Shown here in pieces: positions 23,458 to 32,742 of a stretch of DNA of 32,880 nt; positions within the stretch are counted from its first letter, which is position 1; each line of letters starts with the position of its first letter. Both the position numbers and the translations under genes were made by a program. The DNA is from Leptolyngbya sp. CCY15150 (GTDB taxonomy: Bacteria > Cyanobacteriota > Cyanobacteriia > RECH01). The stretch is from positions 1-32,880 of the forward strand of contig NZ_JACSWB010000152.1 of assembly GCF_016888135.1 (NCBI RefSeq), written 5' to 3'. The notes under the pieces are model-generated. The model worked only from the letters and a program-made list of their open reading frames with translations. It was not told the origin of the DNA and ran no database searches.

Positions 23458-24999
23458 ATGACCACTGCTTCTGTCTCTGCCTCGGATGTGATTAGCCCAC
23501 CTGACCTAGAAGTGGTCAACATGACCAAGCAATTTGGTAGCTTGGTTGCCCTTGATCACGTCTCCATGCACCTGAAGCCTGGCACCTTCCATGCGCTGCT
23601 AGGCGAAAATGGGGCCGGGAAAAGTACCCTGGTCAAATGCATTATGGGGTTTTATCAACCCACGTCGGGGGATGTTTTGGTGGGTAAGCGATCGCGGGAG
23701 ATTGCTAGTCCTAAAGATGCTCACCAGTACGGCATTGGCATGGTCTACCAGCACTTTACCTCGGTGCCCGCCATGACCGTAGCGGAAAATCTAGTGCTCT
23801 CCCGCTTTGATCCCTCCGTGATGATTCGCTGGCAAGATGAACGCGATCGCCTCCAGGCCTTCATGGATCAGGCTCCCTTCCAAGTTGACTTGGAGGTGCC
23901 GGTGGCCCAGCTAGCGGCTGGACAAAAGCAAAAGCTGGAAATTCTTAAGCAACTTTATCTCAACAGTCGTATTCTAATTCTGGATGAACCGACGTCGGTG
24001 CTGACCCCCGGTGAAGCGGATGAGGTGCTGGGTCTGCTGCGTCAAGAGGTGACCAATGGACGGCTGAGTGTGCTGATGATTTCCCACAAATTCCGGGAAG
24101 TGATGACCTTTACCGACGAAGTAACTGTCTTGCGCAAAGGTAAGTTTGCGGGGCATGGCCTAGTCAAAGATCTGACCATTGCTGATCTGTCGTCCATGAT
24201 GCTAGGCGAGGCAAGGGAACCCAAGGTCGTGGATAAGGTGATCACCGCAGCCGATCGCCCCGTCCTAGACTTTACGGACATTCATGCCAATAAGGACAAC
24301 GGTCTCCCTGCTGTACGAGGCACGAGTCTCACGGTCTATGCTGGCGAAATTGTTGGGATTGCTGGCGTCTCGGGGAATGGGCAGCGGGAGTTGGTGGAGG
24401 TGTTGTCGGGGCAGCGATCGCCCCTCACCGGTACGGTCGTCGTCAACGGCACACCCTATGGAGCAACTCGGTCGGAGATGTTTCACAACGGGGTCTTTTC
24501 CCTGCCGGAAGAACCTCTGCGCAATGCCTGCGTCCCTCACATGAGCGTAGCGGAAAACATGGCCCTGCGCACCTTTGATCGCCCTCCCCAGTCCAAGGGG
24601 TCATTTCTGCGGCTAGGTTCGATTCGCCAGATGGCCAATCGCCTGATCCAGCAATTTTCGGTGAAAACCCCCACGCCCGAAACACCCATTAGTAATCTAT
24701 CCGGCGGAAACGTGCAGCGGGCAGTCCTGGCCCGAGAGCTATCCTCGGATCAAATTAACTTACTGATTGCGGCGAATCCTTGCTTTGGTCTAGATTTCTC
24801 GGCTGTGGAGTTTATCCATGGACAGATTGTAGCTGCCCGCAATCGCGGCGTGGCTGTCTTACTCGTGAGTGAAGACCTAGACGAACTGCTGTCCCTAGCC
24901 GATCGCATTGTCGTGATGAGTGATGGTGAATTCGTTTACGAAAGCGCGATCGCCGACGCCGACCTGAGCACCATCGGTCAACGGATGGCCGGTCATTAA
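23458..24999 (+). CDS. ABC transporter ATP-binding protein with two nucleotide-binding domains (NupO-like)
   Basis: A 513-residue double ATPase as used by BMP and sugar uptake systems. Domain 1 has Walker A GENGAGKST (49-57), a diverged signature LAAGQKQ (152-158), Walker B ILILDEPTS and the switch histidine H210. Domain 2 lacks an intact Walker A (GVSGNGQRE), keeps NLSGGNVQRAVLARE, and has a weakened Walker B (LLIAANPCFGLD), the usual asymmetry of this class. The frame is open 11 codons upstream into biuH, but the ATG at 23458, just after the biuH stop and with AGAGAG before it, is the natural start. It energises the two permeases encoded upstream. Confidence 0.92.
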   Translation: MTTASVSASDVISPPDLEVVNMTKQFGSLVALDHVSMHLKPGTFHALLGENGAGKSTLVKCIMGFYQPTSGDVLVGKRSREIASPKDAHQYGIGMVYQHFTSVPAMTVAENLVLSRFDPSVMIRWQDERDRLQAFMDQAPFQVDLEVPVAQLAAGQKQKLEILKQLYLNSRILILDEPTSVLTPGEADEVLGLLRQEVTNGRLSVLMISHKFREVMTFTDEVTVLRKGKFAGHGLVKDLTIADLSSMMLGEAREPKVVDKVITAADRPVLDFTDIHANKDNGLPAVRGTSLTVYAGEIVGIAGVSGNGQRELVEVLSGQRSPLTGTVVVNGTPYGATRSEMFHNGVFSLPEEPLRNACVPHMSVAENMALRTFDRPPQSKGSFLRLGSIRQMANRLIQQFSVKTPTPETPISNLSGGNVQRAVLARELSSDQINLLIAANPCFGLDFSAVEFIHGQIVAARNRGVAVLLVSEDLDELLSLADRIVVMSDGEFVYESAIADADLSTIGQRMAGH

Positions 25000-25003
25000 C
25001 GCC

Positions 25004-25375
25004 ATGAGCCCAACTATGCCCACTCCCCTTGTCTTAACTGATCTATTCCACCTAGCAGAAACGGGCGATCGCCTTCCCTGGCAGCCCTTTCGTCCTGGTG
25101 TAGAGATCTATCCGCTCTACAGTGATCCAGAGAGCAGCGCTTCGGCAGCTTTATTGCGCTATGCCCCTGGTGCAACTGTTCCTGAGCATATCCACACCGG
25201 CTTTGAGCATATTGTGGTTTTGTCTGGTTCCCAGGGCGATCGCCATGGCACCTATCCGGCTGGCACCCTCGTCATTAATTCTCCTGACACGCAGCACAGT
25301 GTGGCCAGTGAAGACGGATGTATTGTATTGGTCATCTGGCAACGCCCGGTGAAAATTTTGGTCGATGAGCCATGA
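25004..25375 (+). CDS. Cupin-domain protein at the end of the transporter operon
   Basis: A 123-residue single cupin. The first motif fits the consensus exactly: G56, H62, H64 and E68 in GATVPEHIHTGFEH, followed by the closing glycine G75. The second motif is weaker, with H98 (PDTQH). A mononuclear metal site is therefore expected. The start lies four bases after the ATPase stop, so it is co-translated with the operon. Possible roles are a small hydrolase or isomerase on the imported compound, or a ligand sensor similar to ChrR-type anti-sigma cupins. The sequence does not decide. Confidence 0.85.
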   Translation: MSPTMPTPLVLTDLFHLAETGDRLPWQPFRPGVEIYPLYSDPESSASAALLRYAPGATVPEHIHTGFEHIVVLSGSQGDRHGTYPAGTLVINSPDTQHSVASEDGCIVLVIWQRPVKILVDEP

Positions 25376-25419
25376 ATGCACTGGCGTTACAGATAGTTGA
25401 CGTAACTAGGATGATCAGT

Positions 25420-25459
25420 AAAAAAGCAGGGACTGAAGACGATGACGCTTGTCCCTGCT
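25420..25459 (-). terminator. Intrinsic terminator of the DUF4168 gene (minus strand)
   Basis: AGCAGGGAC (25425-25433) and GTCCCTGCT (25451-25459) form a 9-bp perfect stem with a 17-nt loop. On the minus strand the stem is followed at once by six T residues. It lies 30 bp past the stop of the gene at 25490 and may also halt the converging operon. Confidence 0.75.
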
Positions 25460-25489
25460 CTATCGTTGATTCAACCGAGTGGCTGAAGC

Positions 25490-25990
25490 CTATTGGGCTA
25501 ACTGTTGGTTAATTTGCTCTTGCAGTGCAGGATCTTGCTGAACAAGCGTCAGGATCTGATTGAATTCTTCAGGCGTTAGTCCTTCCGCTTGAATAGCTAG
25601 CTGAATATCTTGTTGAGCACTGGCCTCGATGGTAGAGATTTGCTCGGCAGCGGCAGCTAGTTGTTCAGCTTGCTCTGGAGAAACGGAGGATGCTTCTGGA
25701 GATTGCTGAGCTTGGGCAATCATTTGGAATTCTTCCACCGTTAACTCTTCTGCTTCGAGCGCTGCGATCATGTCTTGCTGTGCTTGGGATTGCACTTGCT
25801 GGATCGACTGATACGCGCTGACAAAGCTATCAATCTGGCTATCCGATACTTCAGGGCTAGCGGGTGCCGCTTGGGGCGGCTGGCTAGGTAAGGTTTCCTG
25901 GGCAAACGCAGTGCTTGCACCGGGTGCGCCGATCAGCACCATCGAAATCAAAGCGCTCTTCACAAACTTGGAAGTCAGCATAGATTTCAT
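25490..25990 (-). CDS. DUF4168 family exported protein
   Basis: A 166-residue protein with a clear Sec signal peptide (basic start, hydrophobic run SALISMVLIGAPGAS, cleavage likely after AFA at about residue 30). A proline-rich linker is followed by a helical glutamine- and alanine-rich body with two similar halves (MIAALEAEELTVEEFQMI and IQLAIQAEGLTPEEFNQIL), which is characteristic of DUF4168. Function is unknown. The location is periplasmic or outside the cell. A methionine at codon 4 is an alternative start. The gene converges with the transporter operon and has its own terminator. Confidence 0.85.
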   Translation of the reverse strand: MKSMLTSKFVKSALISMVLIGAPGASTAFAQETLPSQPPQAAPASPEVSDSQIDSFVSAYQSIQQVQSQAQQDMIAALEAEELTVEEFQMIAQAQQSPEASSVSPEQAEQLAAAAEQISTIEASAQQDIQLAIQAEGLTPEEFNQILTLVQQDPALQEQINQQLAQ

Positions 25991-26279
25991 CTCTCATATA
26001 TCAACAAAGGCGTAGCACAGCTTAGCTGCGTTGTAAGGCGTCATGATTGCATGAGCCTCTCGCCTAGCGACAACCCTAGGCGATTGTTTTAACGCTGGTG
26101 TGACATTGATGTGACATCTGCTTCACAGAGCCAGAAGATCCCTATGCCTAGAACTAGAGTGAGTCATCCTTTTGGTGAGGAATAGTCTGCTTGAAATAAG
26201 AAAGCAGGTTGATGCTCGATAGCAGCAGTGAAGGGCGATCGCTCCCCTGAATACTTTCACCCTCCACCAAGGCTTCTTG

Positions 26280-27755
26280 TTATTTATGGCGAATAAACTC
26301 GTACGCCCCAACATATTGCTCGCCGGGAATTGTCCAAGAGTAGTCGTAGGTCATCCCTTGGAGTTGGAGTTGCTCAAACAGCTCTGGAGCGTTGTACCAC
26401 AAGTCAAAAGAGCGTCCTAGGGCTGATTCTAGGGCATAGTTGTCGCTTTCATAGAACACGAAGCCGTTACGCTCTTCGGGGCGATGGGCCTCGTCGTAGT
26501 CATAGTCAAAAACGGTGTTGATCAAGCCGCCTACTCCGCGCACCACCGGCACCGTGCCGTAGCGCAGGCCAATCATCTGGGTGAGACCGCAGGGTTCGTA
26601 GTTACTGGGCACGACAATAATATCCGCAGCGGCATAGATTAAATGGGCGAGTTCTTCGTTAAAGCTCAGCTCCAGATGACAGTTGGGATTGCTGTCGAGC
26701 TGTGTTTTTTCGTGGGAGAACCAAGCGTGGATGCTGGGTTCTGTGGCGGTGCCCAGCAGGACAAACTGGGCGCTACGGGCAAGGGAATAGTAGAGGGCAT
26801 GGTGAACCAGATGCACACCTTTTTGACCATCTAACCGGCCAATGAAGGCCACAAGGGGGCGATCGCTGGCGGCTAATCCTAAACGTTCTTGCAGAGCTTT
26901 CTTATTTTTAGATTTACCACTGATGTCATCAGTACTGTAGGGAGCGGCTAGATACTTATCGTCTTCTGGATTCCAGACGCCGTAGTCTAGCCCATTGAGA
27001 ATGCCACCAAACTTGTGGTGATGGACTTCTAGGGTATGCCCTAGCCCATAGCCAAACAGTCCGTAGCGAGCTTCCCAGGCATGGTGAGGAGATACGGTAT
27101 TGACGTAGTTAGCATAAACAATGCCGCCCTTCATAAGGTTAATCGCAAAGGGATTAAAGTTATCCTGGAGGCGATCGTAGCTAAAATAGTAGGGTTCGTT
27201 GTTAAGACCTGTTGCCCAGAGGATATCTGCGCCAGCAATGCCTTGGTGCTTAAAGTTGTGGATGGTATAGCAAATTCGTTGCTTAGCCATACCGTGCCAT
27301 TGATACATTTCGTAGAGCATGACTGGAATTAAGCCGGTTTGCCAATCATGACAGTGGATGATGTCAGGGCGCTTGTTGCTCTGCAGCAAAAATTCTAGGG
27401 CTGCCTTGCTGAAAAAGGCAAAGCGCATGTGGTCATCTAGGGCACCGTAGTATTGACCCCGGTTGAAAAAGTTGTCGCCCGAGTGGGGCTGAATGAAGAA
27501 GCATAGCCGTCCATGCACCCAGCCGCAGAAAACAGAGCAATGCACCGAGCCACCATTCCAGGGCACCCACAGGTCGCGGTAGGCATCATGCAGCCCCCAG
27601 ATATGGTCGTAGCGCATGCAGTCGTACATGGGCAAGATCAGCTCGACGGTATGCCCCCGCAGTTCGAGTTCGCGACTCAGTCCATACACGACGTCGCCTA
27701 ACCCTCCTGCCTTAATCACAGGGGCACATTCCGACGCTATCTGCACTATGTACAT
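26280..27755 (-). CDS. glgA: Glycogen synthase, ADP-glucose type (GT5), GlgA2-like
   Basis: A 491-residue glycosyltransferase that extends alpha-1,4-glucan from ADP-glucose. The N-terminal KAGGLGDV motif (K15) binds ADP-glucose. PSNYEPCGLTQMIGLRYGTVPVVRGVGGL holds the C-terminal donor-site residues. The length fits the second cyanobacterial isoform (Synechocystis sll1393 type), as far as I recall. The frame opens six codons earlier with TTG, but GAGAGGA lies in that stretch directly ahead of the ATG at 27755, which settles the start. The gene is monocistronic as far as can be seen. Confidence 0.93.
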   Translation of the reverse strand: MYIVQIASECAPVIKAGGLGDVVYGLSRELELRGHTVELILPMYDCMRYDHIWGLHDAYRDLWVPWNGGSVHCSVFCGWVHGRLCFFIQPHSGDNFFNRGQYYGALDDHMRFAFFSKAALEFLLQSNKRPDIIHCHDWQTGLIPVMLYEMYQWHGMAKQRICYTIHNFKHQGIAGADILWATGLNNEPYYFSYDRLQDNFNPFAINLMKGGIVYANYVNTVSPHHAWEARYGLFGYGLGHTLEVHHHKFGGILNGLDYGVWNPEDDKYLAAPYSTDDISGKSKNKKALQERLGLAASDRPLVAFIGRLDGQKGVHLVHHALYYSLARSAQFVLLGTATEPSIHAWFSHEKTQLDSNPNCHLELSFNEELAHLIYAAADIIVVPSNYEPCGLTQMIGLRYGTVPVVRGVGGLINTVFDYDYDEAHRPEERNGFVFYESDNYALESALGRSFDLWYNAPELFEQLQLQGMTYDYSWTIPGEQYVGAYEFIRHK

Positions 27756-27946
27756 AGATTCCTCTCTTAACAAAAGTTAAATTTCTATGCTCCTATTCAA
27801 TCATGGCTCAGCATGGATTGTGTAGGAATTTGGCTGGACGAGGGCGATCGCTGGGGAATACCCCTGAACCAATCGCCTCATTCTATGATGGAATGGAAAC
27901 GATTTGGTTAAGATCGTATTGAGGGTAGAGGGGTTTGCGTTTGGGT

Positions 27947-28600
27947 ATGTCCATCGAGTCTAAAACTGACTACGCCGATAATTGGGTTGACCGAGCCTTT
28001 ATCTGGCTATTCTCGCGCAAAATGGCGATCGCGGTGGGTCAGGGGACGCAGGTTCCAGGCTATGAAGGGTTTGTGGAACTTTCGCGGCAGATTATGCGCG
28101 GTCGCAATGCCGATCAGCAGCAGCAGGTGGTGGCGATCGTGCTCAAGTCGCTGGTGCCGGGGCCGGTGCTTTACATGATTCGCACGGTGTTTTCGCCGAC
28201 GCGGCTGGTTTGTGAACTGAATGCTTGGTTTGCTGCCCGCTTGTTTGAATGGCTGGTGGGCCCCTGTGAGGTGCGGGAGGTGGATATCCCGGATGCCCAA
28301 GGGCGATCGCACCTGCAGCGGAGCGGTGTGCATATCAAAAAATGTCGTTACCTAGAAAGCAGTGGCTGTGTGGGCATGTGCGTCAATATGTGTAAACTAC
28401 CAACCCAAACCTTTTTTACACAGGACTTTGGCATTCCCCTGACCATGACGCCCAACTTTGACGACCTAAGCTGCGAGATGGTGTTTGGGCAAGAGCCGCC
28501 CTCTCTGGATGTGGATCCGGTGTATCAAGAGGCTTGTCTAGTCACAGAATGCTCCATGGCCTCGCCCCAGGCTAGCACCTGTCCCAAGCTTCTGAATTAA
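27947..28600 (+). CDS. D27-like (DUF4033) protein, putative carotenoid isomerase relative
   Basis: A 217-residue protein if started at the ATG at 27947. A TTG four codons upstream is also possible. The C-terminal half contains the cysteine-rich DUF4033 core, HIKKCRYLESSGCVGMCVNMCK, followed by PTQTFFTQDFGIPLTMTPNFDDLSCEM, as in plant D27, the iron-containing beta-carotene isomerase of strigolactone synthesis. A further cysteine cluster (EACLVTEC, TCPK) ends the protein. Cyanobacteria do not make strigolactones as far as known, so a role in carotenoid isomerisation or redox chemistry is inference. It is divergent from glgA and convergent with the large kinase. Confidence 0.8.
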   Translation: MSIESKTDYADNWVDRAFIWLFSRKMAIAVGQGTQVPGYEGFVELSRQIMRGRNADQQQQVVAIVLKSLVPGPVLYMIRTVFSPTRLVCELNAWFAARLFEWLVGPCEVREVDIPDAQGRSHLQRSGVHIKKCRYLESSGCVGMCVNMCKLPTQTFFTQDFGIPLTMTPNFDDLSCEMVFGQEPPSLDVDPVYQEACLVTECSMASPQASTCPKLLN

Positions 28601-28627
28601 CCCAGCTCATCTAGGTTGAGGCATTCC

Positions 28628-31600
28628 TCAGGCGGAGGGCTGGGTGCCTACTAACCGCATCGATTCTTCCATCAGGGCAACAATGGTCTCAAAGGCAAAG
28701 TTATCCACCTGTTGCAGTAGATCATGTTGAATGCTGGTATTGGGAATCTGACGAATGAGTTGTTTGAGGGTTTTATCGTCGCAGCGCAAGGCCGTATCAA
28801 CCGAGGTTTGCATCCAACTAGCGGGCATCATCGTCAATTGATCGGGCGTGGCGCTGAGGGATGGGCCATCGACAGGGGCGATCGCCATCCAGTCTTGGGA
28901 GCAGGTGACTAGGTCATAGGTGACTTCCAGCAGTCGCAGTAGATCAGTATCCTGTAAAGGCGGCACCAGAACGGCGTCATAGTGGGCCGCGATCGCTTGC
29001 TGTTCCTCCTCGCTGAGGGGCGCTGAGACAATGGCTGCCAGCTTAGGTGCTGGCTGTCCTAAGCATTCGGGCTGAATGGGACGTTGATGATCGTCCTGGC
29101 CCGGCGTCAGATGCACCAAAACCAGATGATGCGGGCAGAGCTGATCATGGGCGATCGCCACCTGCCAGTTGTCTGCTTCATGCACCGCAAACCCAACGGC
29201 AATTAAGAGGCGCGCTAAGGATTGTCGGCGCTCGATCTGATCATCAATTAACAGCACGCGACAGGTCGTCATCGCCAGCACCTCCCGCAGTTTTTGGGAG
29301 ACAGTCGAGGCTAGAAGCGGATCCTGGGCAGAGGCACTGGTAATCTGCACCGGCAGGGTGATGGTGAAGGTGCTGCCTTGCCCCACCGTGCTTTCCAGCC
29401 CGATGTAGCCGCCCATCAGGTGCAAAAATTCTTGGATAATCGATAGGCCCAAGCCCGTGCCTCGAATGGACTTATCTGTATATTGCGACTGCACAAAGGG
29501 CTGGAAGATGGCCTCTTGCTCCGTGGGATCAATGCCCATGCCGGTGTCCATCACCTCTAAGTACAAGTTACCCTCAAACTCAGAATGGACGGCGGCCTGG
29601 TAGGACACTCGCAGGGCCACCATGCCCTGGTCTGTAAACTTCAAGGCATTGCTCAACAGGTTGATTAAAATTTGGCGCAGTTTCTTCCCATCGGTCATCA
29701 CCACCGAGGGCACCCCTAGGGCAACTTCGATGTAAAACTCTAGTCCCTTATTAGCTGCCTGAGCTTGAAACATCTGGTTGAGGATGGTCATCAAGTCGGT
29801 GAGGTTAACCGATCGATGTTCAATCTTCACATGCCCGGCTTCCAACCGAGAGAAGTCCAACACATCGTTGATTAAGCTGAGCAGATGTTGACCGCTGGCA
29901 AAAATGGTTTGTAGGGTGCTGTGATAGGTTTGCTCAATGGTTTGATCCCGCTGCATAATCTGCACATAGCCCAGAATAATGTTGAGCGGTGTGCGCAACT
30001 CGTGGGTCATGTGGGAGAGGAACTTGCTCTTCACCTGGTTCGCTGATTCCGCTGCGGCTTTGGCCTGCTCCAGGGCTTCGTTTTGCGCCTGCAGTTCTTG
30101 CTGCTGCTGCCGCTCTTGCTTGAGCAGGTTAGCATGGGCGATCGCCACCCCCATTTGGGCTGCGACGGTTTCTAGTAATTCAATATCTGTGGCTGTCCAA
30201 TACCGATAGCGATCGCATTGATGGAGAGCGATCGCCCCGTTGGGACTATCTTGATAGGAGGTGCGTACCACCAGCATGGAGCGAATTCCCATCTGACGGC
30301 AGAGGGGTGCCTGTTCCCGCAGCAGCGGCTCTGTGTAAACATTCGGGGAAGCGATCGCCTGATCCATCAGCATCACATGACAGGCGTGGGGGTTGTTCTC
30401 CATAGGAACCTCAGTCCCCGTCATCGGTTCACAGCTCATGTCACAATATTCGGCGGCATAGGTCAGCCGAGCAGGATTCGTATCATACTGCAGCATCAAA
30501 CAGCGACTGGCATCAAAGGTTCGTCCCAGGAGATCAGCAGCGGTTTGAAACATCACCTCGGGATCGAGACTATGGCGAATGGCGTCGGTGATCTGGCTAG
30601 CCAGAATCGCCTGGTTCATCTGCTGCTGCAGAGCAAATTCTAGATGTCGGCGGCTAGAAATATCAACACAGACGCCAATAATGCCCTGCACATGGCCCTC
30701 TGGACTGTAAAAGGGACGCAAGGTCGTTTGATACCAATGCTCAGAGCCATCGTGGTGGGTGATCAGCTCATGGGGAATTTGGCAGGGGCGCTCGGTGCGC
30801 ATCACTTGACGATTCATGTCGAGCACCTGCTCAAACTTGACGGGATTGTAGAGACGAATTTCGCTTTCCAATCTGCCGATCAAGTCTTCCACAGGCACGC
30901 CGCAGACTTCGGCCACTGCCCGGTTGGCTGCCAAAAATCGGCCATCGGCATTCTTGACAAACACGAGGCAATCCAAAGAATCAATGATCTGATTGAGAAA
31001 ATCCTTTTGCTGCTGTAGTGCTTGGGTAGCTTGGGTTTGGAGCGTAATGTCTCGCACCATCACCAGCACTTCATCTGTATTAATCGGGACGATCTGAACA
31101 TCCTCGTGGCGCAGATCGCCTTCCACAAGAATGTCATGGCTATAGTGTTGGGGAACTCCCGTTCGCAACGCTTGCTGTACATACTGCATGCGCTGCTGAG
31201 CCAAGGGCTTCGGCATACAAGCAAACAGGGAGGAGCCGGGATAGACTTGCTCGGCTTGGTTCAGGTGAACATCTCCACCTTTTTTAATGGTGATCAGGGT
31301 GCCGTCAGCCCGGACGGTGAGCAGCAAGTCAGGAATGGCTTCAATCAAGACTCGATGGGTGGCTTCTAGGTTCTGTAAGGCGACTTCAGCGGCTTTGCGA
31401 TCGCTGACATCAAGAAATACAGTATCCCAAATCACACTCCCGTCGGCTTGTGGACTGGGACGACCAACGCCTTCCACCCATTTTTGTCGTCCAGACGGCG
31501 TGGTGATGCGCCATTCGTGCCGCCAGGTTTCTAAGCTGTGGGCCGAGGCCTGGATAGAGGTCTGCATGTCCTCCAGATCGTCGGGATGAACCTGTTGCCA

Positions 31601-32605
31601 AAGGAGACTAATATCCTGTTGGATTTGCACGACATCTAACTCCCACAGCTCTCGGCAGTTGGGATTGGCGTAGAGAATCTGATCGGTGCCATCGGGGTGC
31701 AGCCGGTAGCGGATGACGGTGCCTGGTAGGTTGGAGGCGATCGCTTCAAACTGTTCGGTGACCTGTTGCAGGGCAGTCTGATCCTGCTGTTGCTTCGCTT
31801 CTAGGTGTTTACGATCGCTAATATCCAGTAAAATACCGCACCAAGTGATCGTTCCATCGGCTTGGCGAGTGGGCTTGGAACGCGCTTGCACCCATTTCAC
31901 TGAGCCATCCCTAGACCGGATGCGAAAATCCTGCTGGATAGGCGTGAGATTTTGTTGAGATTGTTCGAAAACTAGCTGTACCCGCTTCGCGTCATCGGGG
32001 AGAATTAAGTCCCAAAAGCGACTCACATCCGCCAGCATGAACTCTGCAGAATAGCCAAAGAGAGTCTGAACACCCTCGCTAATAAAATTCAGCTTATGCT
32101 GATGATCCCGCGATAGATGGTACTGAAATACCACCCCTGGCAGGGTGTCGGTGATCATGCGCAGGGGATGATCGATGCAGTGATTGCCGGGGATCGCGAC
32201 GCTCAACTGGGCTGCCGATGCCGCCATCACCGGCAGTTGTAGAGCGTTGCGCAGAGTCACCTCTAGGAGATCAGCATCGATGCGGCTGTAGATGAGATAG
32301 CTATGAGCGCCTTGGTGTAGAGCAGCAGTGAGGTGGTCGTAGTGCTGCAGGTGCCCAAGGGCAATGATGGGGAGGTTGGGGGCGATCGCTTTTAGGGAGC
32401 TTACCTGAATGGGTTTGGATGGATGGGATGACACACCCATGAGCAGGAGATCGTAGGAGCGCGATCGCAGATGATGAACTGCTGTTTTCTGGGTACTTAC
32501 GGCGTCGATGGTGAGCGGCAAAAGCGATTGCTGGAGCCACTGAACCATGGAGGAGCGGTTGAGGCGATCGTCTTCGACAAGTAAAACCTGGCAAGAATCT
32601 TGCAT
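28628..32605 (-). CDS. Hybrid sensor histidine kinase with four PAS, one GAF and two degenerate receiver domains
   Basis: A 1325-residue soluble protein. Order: receiver-like domain 1-125; PAS 147-268, 285-405, 415-520 and 533-655; GAF 665-828; coiled coil; HisKA with phospho-acceptor H868 (SHMTHELRTP); HATPase about 970-1086 (NLLSNALKF, VMDTGMGI, GTGLGLSI); a second receiver-like domain 1115-1230; and a helical tail. Both receivers lack the acceptor aspartate: G57 in LLLMGVSS and H1165 in LVLVHLTPG. The conserved lysine is also gone (Y106 and P1215). The GAF has no canonical bilin-binding motif, although several cysteines (C721, C725, C742) are present. It probably senses small ligands or redox state and signals to a separate regulator. 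Confidence 0.9.
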   Translation of the reverse strand: MQDSCQVLLVEDDRLNRSSMVQWLQQSLLPLTIDAVSTQKTAVHHLRSRSYDLLLMGVSSHPSKPIQVSSLKAIAPNLPIIALGHLQHYDHLTAALHQGAHSYLIYSRIDADLLEVTLRNALQLPVMAASAAQLSVAIPGNHCIDHPLRMITDTLPGVVFQYHLSRDHQHKLNFISEGVQTLFGYSAEFMLADVSRFWDLILPDDAKRVQLVFEQSQQNLTPIQQDFRIRSRDGSVKWVQARSKPTRQADGTITWCGILLDISDRKHLEAKQQQDQTALQQVTEQFEAIASNLPGTVIRYRLHPDGTDQILYANPNCRELWELDVVQIQQDISLLWQQVHPDDLEDMQTSIQASAHSLETWRHEWRITTPSGRQKWVEGVGRPSPQADGSVIWDTVFLDVSDRKAAEVALQNLEATHRVLIEAIPDLLLTVRADGTLITIKKGGDVHLNQAEQVYPGSSLFACMPKPLAQQRMQYVQQALRTGVPQHYSHDILVEGDLRHEDVQIVPINTDEVLVMVRDITLQTQATQALQQQKDFLNQIIDSLDCLVFVKNADGRFLAANRAVAEVCGVPVEDLIGRLESEIRLYNPVKFEQVLDMNRQVMRTERPCQIPHELITHHDGSEHWYQTTLRPFYSPEGHVQGIIGVCVDISSRRHLEFALQQQMNQAILASQITDAIRHSLDPEVMFQTAADLLGRTFDASRCLMLQYDTNPARLTYAAEYCDMSCEPMTGTEVPMENNPHACHVMLMDQAIASPNVYTEPLLREQAPLCRQMGIRSMLVVRTSYQDSPNGAIALHQCDRYRYWTATDIELLETVAAQMGVAIAHANLLKQERQQQQELQAQNEALEQAKAAAESANQVKSKFLSHMTHELRTPLNIILGYVQIMQRDQTIEQTYHSTLQTIFASGQHLLSLINDVLDFSRLEAGHVKIEHRSVNLTDLMTILNQMFQAQAANKGLEFYIEVALGVPSVVMTDGKKLRQILINLLSNALKFTDQGMVALRVSYQAAVHSEFEGNLYLEVMDTGMGIDPTEQEAIFQPFVQSQYTDKSIRGTGLGLSIIQEFLHLMGGYIGLESTVGQGSTFTITLPVQITSASAQDPLLASTVSQKLREVLAMTTCRVLLIDDQIERRQSLARLLIAVGFAVHEADNWQVAIAHDQLCPHHLVLVHLTPGQDDHQRPIQPECLGQPAPKLAAIVSAPLSEEEQQAIAAHYDAVLVPPLQDTDLLRLLEVTYDLVTCSQDWMAIAPVDGPSLSATPDQLTMMPASWMQTSVDTALRCDDKTLKQLIRQIPNTSIQHDLLQQVDNFAFETIVALMEESMRLVGTQPSA

Positions 32606-32742
32606 ACAGCACTACAGGAGGGAACAAGTAACGTCGTCTTGCTTGAAACACCTAGATCGTCACGCTCGATGTATAAAATACTACGATTTATCTAGGCGGT
32701 AACGTTGCAGCCCTCTCTTAGGAGACTACAGGTTGATGACCC

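Noticed and set aside
30218-31369. Long frames antisense to the hybrid kinase (up to 141 codons)
   Set aside because: They are shadows of the kinase reading frame. The kinase domains are unambiguous on the other strand.
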